Source of the DNA: an uncultured Paracoccaceae bacterium
GTDB taxonomy: Bacteria; Pseudomonadota; Alphaproteobacteria; Rhodobacterales; Rhodobacteraceae
Assembly (NCBI GenBank): GCA_947499635.1
Contig: CANMPD010000003.1
Coordinates: 186,001 to 250,000 of the forward strand
Length of the DNA stretch: 64,000 bases
Direction: 5' to 3'
Part shown: one piece after another, positions 16,380 through 24,042 of the stretch
Layout of the letters: every line of letters starts with the position of its first letter
Position numbering within the stretch: position 1 is the stretch's first letter
Program-made: the position numbers and the translations under genes
The notes under the pieces: generated by a model
Database searches by the model: none
What the model saw: only the letters and a program-made list of their open reading frames with translations
What the model was told of the DNA's origin: nothing

Positions 16380-18791
16380 ATGCAAGAGCCTCTCAACGCT
16401 TCCTATCCTGTGTTGCCGTTACGCGATATCGTTGTTTTCCCCCATATGATTGTGCCGCTGTTTGTAGGGCGCGAAAAATCTGTTCACGCGCTCGAAGAGG
16501 TTATGGCGGACGACAAACATATTTTGTTGGCCAGCCAGATTGATCCATCCGAGGATGAGCCAGAACAGGACGGTATCTACCGCACAGGTGTTTTGGCCAG
16601 CGTATTGCAATTGCTGAAATTGCCTGATGGTACTGTGAAGGTGCTAGTCGAAGGGCAAGCACGGGTTCGTATTGCAGAGTTTCTGGAAAACGATCGGTTT
16701 TTCGAAGCAAGCGCAGAATATCTAAATGAAATCCCTGGCGATGTGACCGCGACAGAGGCGCTGCTGCGCACGGTGGGTGACGAGTTTGAGCGTTATTCCA
16801 AAGTACGCAAAAACATCCCCGAAGAGGCTCTATCAACAGTTGGTGAAACAACCGAACCTGCGAAATTGGCGGATCTGGTCGCTGGGCATTTAGGCATCGA
16901 GGTTGATCGCAAGCAAGAACTGTTGGAAACTCTGTCGACGTCCGAGCGGTTGGAAAAAGTCTATGGTTTGATGCAGGGTGAGCTGTCGGTTCTGCAGGTC
17001 GAGAAAAAGATCAAGACCCGCGTGAAAACGCAGATGGAAAAAACCCAACGCGAATACTATCTGAACGAGCAAATGAAGGCTATTCAGAAAGAGCTTGGCG
17101 ATGGCGAAGAGGGCGCGGGTGAAATCGCGGAACTCGAAGAGAAAATCGCAGCGACCAAACTCAGCAAAGAAGCCCGTGAAAAAGCGGATGCCGAGCTGAA
17201 GAAGCTGAAGAATATGTCGCCGATGTCCGCTGAGGCAACTGTGGTGCGTAACTATCTCGACTGGATGCTGTCGATCCCTTGGGAGACAAAATCCCGCGTG
17301 AAAAAAGATCTGTCACGTGCCCAAGAAATCCTTGATGCGGATCACCATGGCCTTGAAAAAGTAAAAGAGCGTATCGTTGAATACCTCGCAGTTCAAAAAC
17401 GCTCTTCCAAGCTGAAGGGCCCGATTTTATGCCTCGTTGGCCCTCCCGGTGTTGGTAAAACATCGCTTGGTCAATCCGTGGCAAAAGCAACAGGGCGCGA
17501 GTTTATTCGTATTTCATTGGGCGGTGTGCGTGATGAAAGCGAAATCCGTGGGCACCGCCGCACGTATATTGGCTCGATGCCGGGTAAAATTATTCAGGCG
17601 CTCAAAAAAGCCAAAACAACCAACCCGCTTATTTTGCTCGATGAAATCGACAAGATGGGGCAAGATTTCCGTGGTGATCCTGCGTCTGCTATGCTTGAGG
17701 TTCTGGATCCAGAGCAAAATAGCACGTTTATCGATCACTACCTTGAGGTCGAATATGACCTGTCCAACGTGATGTTCCTGACCACATCCAACAGCTATAA
17801 CATGCCAGGGCCATTGCTGGATCGGATGGAAATTATCCCGCTGTCTGGCTACACCGAAGACGAAAAACACGAAATCGCTAAGCAGCATTTGATCTCTAAA
17901 GAGGTCAAGAACCATGGTTTGAAAGCCAAGGAGTTTACGCTAAGCGACGAGGCGTTGACAGCGATCATTCGCACCTACACTCGCGAGGCTGGTGTACGGA
18001 ACCTCAAGCGTGAAATCGCTAAAGTGACCCGCAAGGCACTGACATCGATTGTGAAAAAGGAAACAGACAGCGTAACTGTGACGCCGGACAATTTGGATGA
18101 TTTCCTAGGTGTACCCAAATATCGCTTTGGTCTGGCCGAAAAAGAAGACCAAGTTGGTGTGGTCACTGGTCTGGCCTATACCTCTGTTGGTGGTGAATTG
18201 CTGTCCATCGAGGCACTGCGCCTTCCCGGTAAGGGGCGGATGAAGACCACAGGTAAGCTGGGCGATGTTATGAAAGAGAGCATCGAGGCTGCGTCAAGCT
18301 ATGTGCGCTCGATCTCGCCACAAATCGGGGTGAAGCCGCCGCGCTTTGATCGCCTTGATATCCACGTGCACGTGCCCGAAGGTGCGACGCCAAAAGATGG
18401 TCCTTCGGCCGGTTTGGCGATGGTGACGTCTATTGTGTCGGTGTTGACGCAAATTCCGGTGCGCAAAGATATCGCGATGACTGGTGAAGTGACGCTGCGC
18501 GGTAATGCATTGGCGATTGGCGGTCTTAAGGAAAAACTTCTGGCTGCGTTGCGCGGTGGGATCACGACGGTTTTCATTCCGAAAGAGAATGAAAAAGATC
18601 TTCCAGACATTCCCGATAATGTAAAAGCAGGGATCGAAATTATCCCGGTGGAGCATGTGTCAGAAGTGCTTGCACAGGCATTGATCCGTCAACCTGAGGC
18701 GGTTGAATGGGATGAGGAAGCAGAAGAGGCCGCCGCCGCTGCAGCAGCTTTGGCGTCACGTCAGGGCGATGCCGCCGCGACAGCCCACTAA
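16380..18791 (+). CDS. lon: ATP-dependent protease Lon
   Basis: Cytoplasmic hexameric protease that degrades misfolded and regulatory proteins. It has 803 residues, a normal length. Order: N-terminal substrate domain (VLPLRDIVVFPHMIVPLFVG) to about 200, a coiled coil to 300, the AAA+ module with GPPGVGKTS (K360) and LLDEIDKM, and the C-terminal protease domain. S676 in DGPSAGLAM is the nucleophile, with the partner lysine in IGGLKEKLLAA. AAAGGA precedes the ATG. The tail after about 780 is an alanine- and glutamate-rich extension. Heat-shock control is usual for lon, but I could not identify a promoter of that class. Confidence 0.97.
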   Translation: MQEPLNASYPVLPLRDIVVFPHMIVPLFVGREKSVHALEEVMADDKHILLASQIDPSEDEPEQDGIYRTGVLASVLQLLKLPDGTVKVLVEGQARVRIAEFLENDRFFEASAEYLNEIPGDVTATEALLRTVGDEFERYSKVRKNIPEEALSTVGETTEPAKLADLVAGHLGIEVDRKQELLETLSTSERLEKVYGLMQGELSVLQVEKKIKTRVKTQMEKTQREYYLNEQMKAIQKELGDGEEGAGEIAELEEKIAATKLSKEAREKADAELKKLKNMSPMSAEATVVRNYLDWMLSIPWETKSRVKKDLSRAQEILDADHHGLEKVKERIVEYLAVQKRSSKLKGPILCLVGPPGVGKTSLGQSVAKATGREFIRISLGGVRDESEIRGHRRTYIGSMPGKIIQALKKAKTTNPLILLDEIDKMGQDFRGDPASAMLEVLDPEQNSTFIDHYLEVEYDLSNVMFLTTSNSYNMPGPLLDRMEIIPLSGYTEDEKHEIAKQHLISKEVKNHGLKAKEFTLSDEALTAIIRTYTREAGVRNLKREIAKVTRKALTSIVKKETDSVTVTPDNLDDFLGVPKYRFGLAEKEDQVGVVTGLAYTSVGGELLSIEALRLPGKGRMKTTGKLGDVMKESIEAASSYVRSISPQIGVKPPRFDRLDIHVHVPEGATPKDGPSAGLAMVTSIVSVLTQIPVRKDIAMTGEVTLRGNALAIGGLKEKLLAALRGGITTVFIPKENEKDLPDIPDNVKAGIEIIPVEHVSEVLAQALIRQPEAVEWDEEAEEAAAAAAALASRQGDAAATAH

Positions 18792-18823
18792 GCAACTCAT
18801 GCGTTGCAATCAATTTTGAACTC

Positions 18824-18850
18824 AAAGGCATCCTTAGCGGGGTGCCTTTT
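18824..18850 (+). terminator. Terminator after lon
   Basis: AAAGGCATCC, loop TTAGC, GGGGTGCCTTTT: a stem of about 9 pairs with one bulge, ending in a T run, 32 bases after the lon stop. Confidence 0.7.
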
Positions 18851-18952
18851 GCTTTGTGTCATTGTGTCTTGGACATGCGCTTGGTTTGAGCGTTACCTCT
18901 TTACTGTTTGTAGGCGCTGTGGCTTTCTGAGGTAAAACCAGAAAGAGGCAGC

Positions 18953-19582
18953 ATGGATTTTCAAATATGGCTAACATTTGTTGCGACCTCGATCGCTCTT
19001 TTACTGGTGCCGGGGCCAACGGTCTTGCTCGTTTTGAGTTATGCGATCAGTCACGGTAAAAAAGTTGCTCTTGCGACAGTCGCTGGTGTTGCCCTAGGTG
19101 ATTTGATCGCGATGTCTGCGTCTTTGGCCGGTCTTGGCACTTTGATTTTGGCCTCAGCAACATTATTTAGCGTCCTGAAATGGGCAGGTGCAATTTACCT
19201 TGTATACCTTGGGGTGAAACTTTTCCGCAGTGCAGCGACCGCGTCATTAGGAGAGGTATACAGATCTACGGAGATCCACACGTCACGGGTGCTTGGGCAT
19301 GCAGTTGCGGTTACAGCACTTAACCCTAAGTCAATCGTCTTTTTCATCGCCTTTGTTCCACAATTCATTGTGGTGGAACATGTGTTGATCCCTCAGTTTT
19401 TGATCCTCATCGCGACTTTTGTCGGTTTGGCTGCGGTGAATGCGCTGATCTACGCACTTTTAGCGGATCGTTTGCGTTCCAAGATTGCACGACCGGCCAT
19501 CTTGGCGTGGTTTGCACGTGTGGGCGGGGGCGCATTGGTTGCGATGGGTGTCGCGACAGCAGTGTTTAAACGGGCGCAGTAG
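18953..19582 (+). CDS. LysE/RhtB family amino acid exporter
   Basis: A 209-residue inner-membrane protein with about six hydrophobic segments. Its opening VPGPTVLLVLSYAISHGKK and the following GVALGD are the LysE-type signature, and LNPKSIVFFIAFVPQF is also typical of the family. It probably exports an amino acid such as threonine or homoserine, but the substrate cannot be read from sequence. GAAAGAGGCAGC precedes the ATG. Its last 17 bases overlap the 3' end of the opposing kinase gene, so the two transcripts are convergent. Confidence 0.88.
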   Translation: MDFQIWLTFVATSIALLLVPGPTVLLVLSYAISHGKKVALATVAGVALGDLIAMSASLAGLGTLILASATLFSVLKWAGAIYLVYLGVKLFRSAATASLGEVYRSTEIHTSRVLGHAVAVTALNPKSIVFFIAFVPQFIVVEHVLIPQFLILIATFVGLAAVNALIYALLADRLRSKIARPAILAWFARVGGGALVAMGVATAVFKRAQ

Positions 19583-20957
19583 AGGGGGCTGTGTGTGATA
19601 TCGTCGAGATCTGAGGGAAGCGGATCTGCACGTCCAATCCAAGATTCTTGATCTGATCGCTTGCCGCTAAACACAGATCCGCACCATGTGCTTGTACGAT
19701 GGCTTCAACCAGCGCTAATCCCAAACCATGCCCAGCCGTGGAGCGGCTTGCCTCAAGCCGGTAAAGTCTGCGGGTGACCAAAGAACGTTGCGCCTCAGGT
19801 ATTCCGGGCCCATTGTCGCGCAGACCTATACAGTTTGGCGCGACCATAAGGTGTAATGTACTGCCTGTCGGTGTGTGACGTAGGGCGTTCTCAACCAAGT
19901 TCACGATGGCCTGCGTCAACAAATCCCGGTTGCCATGAACGGGGCAAGGGGCAGTTGGGGGGCTGTAGTGCAGATCGTGACCACTGTCCTCTGCGACGGC
20001 TTGGTAGAGCTCAAAAACTTGTGTTGCAATGTCGCGCAAATCCACCTCTGAGCGCTCCAGCTCCACCTCACCCCCTTCGATACGTGCGATTTGTAACAAA
20101 CCACGGAAAATGGCGACAGATCTATCCGCCTCGTCGCGGGCTGCCTGAACCAATGTTGCGGCTGGGCCATCATCGGGCAGGGTGTCTGATAGTTGTTCAA
20201 GATGAACCGATAACCGTTGCAAAGGGGTGCGCAAATCGTGGGCAATATCGGTGCTGACTTGGCGCAATGCAGCCAGAGTTTCTTGGTGTCGGGAGGCCAT
20301 ATGGTTTAGCCGCTGCGCAATGCGCCCCAGATCGTCGTCGCGCGGCCCGTCGTTTTCAACGCGGGCTTGATACTGACTGTCGGCGAGTTTTCCTAAAGTC
20401 GCCTCAATGGCATCAACACGATGGGCCGCGCGGCGCGCGAGCCATGCGGCGACTGACAGAGATAAACCAGCGGTGGGCAATAAAGTGAGCCATAGCAATT
20501 CGCCAAACGTCCTGCGCAAATCCTCTAACGGGGTGAGCGCCATGGCAACAAGAACAACCCCACCCGAAATTCGGCGGGTTTCTTGCATGTAGCCGCCGGC
20601 CAGTCGTCGCCGGCCACGTGGATGCAAAACCAATTGGCCATGGATTGGACGCGCGCGGGCATTGCCGACTTGCGTGCCATCTTTGCCGAGAAACACAATT
20701 GCTGTTTCTCGCGGGTTCATCGCCTCTGCTTTGGCGGCGACAATGGCGGCCATCGCCCGCGGCGTCGCGCTGACGTCTAATTCATCCAATTGCTGTGTCA
20801 TTTGAGACCGCAAACTAAGCCGCAAATCCTGGCGCATTTTTACATAGCTACCGCCCAAAGCGATCGTATACATTAGGGCAAAGATTGCAGTCAGTACAAA
20901 GGCTTGCCGTAAAGGCGTAGACCGTAACAAGCGGGTTATGCTCAAACGTTTAGCCAT
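19566..20957 (-). CDS. Two-component sensor histidine kinase (HAMP, HisKA)
   Basis: A 463-residue membrane kinase. First membrane segment at about 19-40, an extracytoplasmic sensor of about 110 residues, a second segment at about 150-168, and then a HAMP linker. HisKA carries the phosphoacceptor in STDIAHDLRTPLQRL. The ATPase part has NLVENALRHTP, LRDNGPGIP and GHGLGLALV. It overlaps the regulator by 8 bases and follows it in the same transcript. The divergent neighbour is a DegP protease, so an envelope-stress role similar to CpxA or PhoQ is plausible but unproven. Confidence 0.88.
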   Translation of the reverse strand: MAKRLSITRLLRSTPLRQAFVLTAIFALMYTIALGGSYVKMRQDLRLSLRSQMTQQLDELDVSATPRAMAAIVAAKAEAMNPRETAIVFLGKDGTQVGNARARPIHGQLVLHPRGRRRLAGGYMQETRRISGGVVLVAMALTPLEDLRRTFGELLWLTLLPTAGLSLSVAAWLARRAAHRVDAIEATLGKLADSQYQARVENDGPRDDDLGRIAQRLNHMASRHQETLAALRQVSTDIAHDLRTPLQRLSVHLEQLSDTLPDDGPAATLVQAARDEADRSVAIFRGLLQIARIEGGEVELERSEVDLRDIATQVFELYQAVAEDSGHDLHYSPPTAPCPVHGNRDLLTQAIVNLVENALRHTPTGSTLHLMVAPNCIGLRDNGPGIPEAQRSLVTRRLYRLEASRSTAGHGLGLALVEAIVQAHGADLCLAASDQIKNLGLDVQIRFPQISTISHTAPSTAPV

Positions 20958-21621
20958 CCAGACGATATCCCGCGCCGCGCACTGTTGCGATCAGATGTCG
21001 CTCAAAAGGTTTGTCGAATTTCGCACGCAGTCGGCTCATGTGTGCTTCGACGACATTGGTTTGCGGGTCAAAACTTAATCCCCAAACGGTTTCCAATAGC
21101 ATCGTGCGTGTCAAAACACGTCCTTTGGCCTGAAACAATTGTTCTAACAACGAAAATTCGCGCGGAAGGAGATCAATGTCTTGCCCGCCTCGGGTGACGC
21201 GACGGCGCAGAAGGTCGATCTCTGCGTCGGCAATACGTAAAACGGTCTCGTGTTCCTGAATTGTCGGACGTCTCGCCAGTGCATCAACCCGTGCAGATAA
21301 CTCGCCAAAGGCAAAAGGTTTGACCAGATAATCATCGCCGCCTGCACGGAGCCCCTGAATACGGTCTTCTAATCCATCCATTGCAGTTAGAAAAATCGCA
21401 GGTGTTTTCACATGCGCCGCGCGCAGGGCTTTGATCAGGGATAGACCATCCAGGCCCGGCAACATCCGATCAACGATCAAGATATCATAGGTGCCACGCA
21501 TCGCATCACTCAAGGCATCCCGCCCGTCTGCGAGATGGTCAACCGCATGTCCTTCTTGGCGCAAACCTTTGCACAAGAAATCCGCTGTTGTCTGATCGTC
21601 TTCAACCACAAGAATTTGCAC
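20950..21621 (-). CDS. OmpR/PhoB family response regulator
   Basis: A 223-residue regulator. Receiver domain: VVEDD near the start, the phosphoacceptor in LIVDRMLPGLDG, the conserved threonine in FLTAMD and lysine in LVKPFAF. The C-terminal winged helix spans about 125-220 (LLPREFSLLEQL, ending GAGYRLDG). I place the start at a GTG (MQILVVEDD) because AAAGG stands 7 bases ahead and this gives the standard length; the frame runs 32 codons further without family character. TGTAACC overlaps its ribosome site, matching half-sites in the shared intergenic region, so autoregulation is likely. Confidence 0.9.
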   Translation of the reverse strand: MQILVVEDDQTTADFLCKGLRQEGHAVDHLADGRDALSDAMRGTYDILIVDRMLPGLDGLSLIKALRAAHVKTPAIFLTAMDGLEDRIQGLRAGGDDYLVKPFAFGELSARVDALARRPTIQEHETVLRIADAEIDLLRRRVTRGGQDIDLLPREFSLLEQLFQAKGRVLTRTMLLETVWGLSFDPQTNVVEAHMSRLRAKFDKPFERHLIATVRGAGYRLDG

Positions 21622-21696
21622 AGTGTAACCTTTGTCTGTGAGGTTGCGTTGTTCCAGTCTACCCCTATCGGGTTCGGACCTTTTACCGCAAGGCTC

Positions 21697-21747
21697 GGTT
21701 AGGTTACAAATTTGCAATCTTATATGGGTTGGTCCTGTAACCTCACC
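21697..21747. promoter_or_regulatory. Inverted repeat between the response regulator and degP
   Basis: GGTTAGGTTACA at 21697-21708 and TGTAACCTCACC at 21736-21747 form an inverted repeat that matches at 11 of 12 positions, with centres about 39 bases apart. A further TGTAACC is at 21624-21630 next to the regulator's start. This is the likely binding region of the neighbouring response regulator, shared by both divergent promoters. Confidence 0.5.
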
Positions 21748-21849
21748 AATCCAATCTTAGTCTCAACGATGGGTACGGCGAATAATGATCGCCACCGATC
21801 GGATCTAGGCCCTCATGGGTCAGTTCTTGTATCGCATAAGGAGACGAAC

Positions 21850-23016
21850 ATGCGTACTTCAAACTCTCTCTTGGGTAAGACGGCTCTTGCTCTTTCGCTG
21901 GCAGCAGCTGTGACAGCAGGTGCGATCACCACAACGATGTCTCCGGCTGTCGCGGCCGTACCTGCGGGTGGATATATTGACCTCGTTCAACAGGTCAGCC
22001 CCGCAGTGGTGTCCATTGAAGTCGAAATGAACCGCGATGGAAAACGCGAGAAAATGGGCCGAAAGGGCGCATCGCCCTTTGACGATTATGCCCGCCGCTT
22101 TGGTCAAGGGGACGCGGTCCCAGACCGTTTCCACGGCGAACGGAAACCTCAAAATAAGGATCGTAACGAACGGCATGAACATGCGCGCGGCGCCGGTAGC
22201 GGGTTTATCGTTGACTCAGACGGTATCATTGTCACCAACGCACATGTGGTAAGGCGTGCGGATAAAGTCACGGTTACCCTGAAAGATGGCCGTAAACTTG
22301 ATGCCGAAGTTCTGGGGCGCGACGATGCGACAGATTTGGCTGTCTTAAAAGTGGACGCAACAGGTTTACCTAGTCTTGAGTTCGGAGACTCTGACGCACT
22401 TTTGGTCGGCGCGCTTGTTGTGGCCGTGGGGAACCCGTTTGGCCTAGGTCAAACCGTGACCAGCGGGATCGTCTCAGCCTTGGGACGGGATATTAAGTCT
22501 GGTCCGTTTGACAGCTTTATTCAGACAGATGCAGCCATCAACCGTGGCAATTCTGGCGGGCCGTTATTGAACGAAGAGGGGCAAGTTGTTGGGATCAACA
22601 CCGCGATTTTCTCTCCTACGGGTGGATCTGTAGGGCTTGGTTTCGCAGTGCCAAGTGATATTGCTCAAGACGTGGTTGCAGATCTTCAAAAGGACGGCAA
22701 AGTTGACCGTGGGTTTTTAGGAGTCGCCATTAAACCGCTAAGCAATGATGTTATTACGGCCTTGGGATTGGATGAAGATGCAGATGGCGTGATGATTGTT
22801 GAGGTCAGCGCGGGCTCGGCAGCCGAGAAAGCAGGTCTTCAAAGAGGTGACATTGTCCTTGGTGTGGATGGAGCCACGGTCAACTCTCCGCGCGAGCTGA
22901 CCCGCAGTATTGCGACAATGCAGCCAGGGAATGAGACGACACTGAACATTCTTCGGGCGGGTGATAAGTTGGACTTTACGGTTGAACTCGGGAACCGTGC
23001 GGATCGCAAAACTTAA
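21850..23016 (+). CDS. Periplasmic serine protease of the DegP/HtrA family with one PDZ domain
   Basis: A 388-residue secreted protease and chaperone. Signal peptide of about 38 residues ends near SPAVAA. The trypsin-like domain has the full catalytic set: H132 in TNAHVV, D162 in ATDLAVL and S235 in GNSGGPL. Only one PDZ domain follows (about 285-380, with SAAEKAGLQRGDIVLGVDG), so it is a DegS- or short-DegQ-like layout, not two-PDZ DegP. A basic low-complexity stretch rich in R, K and D lies between the signal peptide region and the protease core. AAGGAGACGAAC gives a clear start. It is divergent to a two-component pair that probably controls it. Confidence 0.93.
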   Translation: MRTSNSLLGKTALALSLAAAVTAGAITTTMSPAVAAVPAGGYIDLVQQVSPAVVSIEVEMNRDGKREKMGRKGASPFDDYARRFGQGDAVPDRFHGERKPQNKDRNERHEHARGAGSGFIVDSDGIIVTNAHVVRRADKVTVTLKDGRKLDAEVLGRDDATDLAVLKVDATGLPSLEFGDSDALLVGALVVAVGNPFGLGQTVTSGIVSALGRDIKSGPFDSFIQTDAAINRGNSGGPLLNEEGQVVGINTAIFSPTGGSVGLGFAVPSDIAQDVVADLQKDGKVDRGFLGVAIKPLSNDVITALGLDEDADGVMIVEVSAGSAAEKAGLQRGDIVLGVDGATVNSPRELTRSIATMQPGNETTLNILRAGDKLDFTVELGNRADRKT

Positions 23017-23034
23017 AGCCATTATCCATATGAT

Positions 23035-23058
23035 GTCGGGGCGAAAGCCCCGACGTTT
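23035..23058 (+). terminator. Hairpin terminator after the DegP-like gene
   Basis: GTCGGGGC (23035-23042), GAAA loop, GCCCCGAC (23047-23054), then GTTTA. The stem is perfect but the T run is short, so it may act partly as an mRNA-end stabiliser. Confidence 0.6.
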
Positions 23059-23148
23059 AGAGCAATGAACCCCATCTCAATGAATGCCGTCTCTATGTGC
23101 GCGAGGGCGCGTGCAACGGATGAAAATGTCTGACCTGCTTTGGTTGAT

Positions 23149-24042
23149 CTACAGCGCAGCACCTACAAAATCGTACTGCTTGGCCTGCATTTTTATCTCT
23201 TTTGGCCATGTTAGTATAAGAATGGCACAGCCGTTAATATTTGCCTCTTGCAAACACTCGGGCAGGTCTCGCAATGCGCAACTGAGGTGCTGTTCGCTGG
23301 GCTTAGCCACATCTGCGGCAATTTGAATTTGAACCCCATTCGGAACTCCGCGCATAATAAGACCGTCGCGAATACGCGTGGCTTGGCGAACGGACATATA
23401 AAAGACAGTCGTTGTCCCTGGACGGGCATGTAGGGCGCTTTCGGGCAGTGGATCGCCTTCGCGGCACGTGCCTGTGGTCAAAATGAGCGTATCTGCCACG
23501 CCGCGCTCTGTCAGTGAAACCTGCCGGTGCGCTGCTGCGGCACAGGCTGCGGTGACACCGGGGACGATCTCGACCTCAATCCCTGCAGCGCGCGCTGCGA
23601 TCAACTCTTCGGTGACACGTCCAAAAATACTCGGGTCGCCCGATTTGAGTCTCACGACCCGCTGACCTTTGCGGGCCTCTTCAATGATTTTGGCGTCAAT
23701 GCGATCTTGGGGCCAAGCGTGGGCGCCGACCTCTTTGCCGACATAGATTTTATGCGCGTTCCGAGAGGATAATGCCACGACTTCCGGTTCTACCAGCCGA
23801 TCATACAAGACCACGTCGGCGGCTGCGATCATGCGCATTGCACGCAGTGTCAACAAATCCGCTGCGCCGGGGCCAACGCCAACCAATGCGATATGTGCCT
23901 GTTTGCCTCCGATTTGACCCGTATCAGGCATGGCTCTACGCGCGGCTTCTCTGCGCTGAACATGTGACAGAGATGCGCCAAGACGGCGGCTTATACGTTC
24001 AAGCACTCCCCAAGCGGGCAGAGAGGGAAGGGGGCGGATCAT
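23149..24042 (-). CDS. cobA: Uroporphyrinogen-III C-methyltransferase of the nitrate operon
   Basis: Second SUMT of the window, making precorrin-2 for the siroheme of NirB. The 297 residues include an N-terminal extension of about 45 residues rich in arginine before the core starts at HIALVGVGPGAADLLTLRA. Further motifs: YDRLV, VGKEVG, RLKSGDPSIFGR and PGVTAACAAA. The start overlaps the nasA stop by 4 bases, which supports the long form, though MPDTGQIGGK is a possible internal start. It is last in the operon. No dehydrogenase/ferrochelatase module is fused to it. Confidence 0.92.
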   Translation of the reverse strand: MIRPLPSLPAWGVLERISRRLGASLSHVQRREAARRAMPDTGQIGGKQAHIALVGVGPGAADLLTLRAMRMIAAADVVLYDRLVEPEVVALSSRNAHKIYVGKEVGAHAWPQDRIDAKIIEEARKGQRVVRLKSGDPSIFGRVTEELIAARAAGIEVEIVPGVTAACAAAAHRQVSLTERGVADTLILTTGTCREGDPLPESALHARPGTTTVFYMSVRQATRIRDGLIMRGVPNGVQIQIAADVAKPSEQHLSCALRDLPECLQEANINGCAILILTWPKEIKMQAKQYDFVGAAL

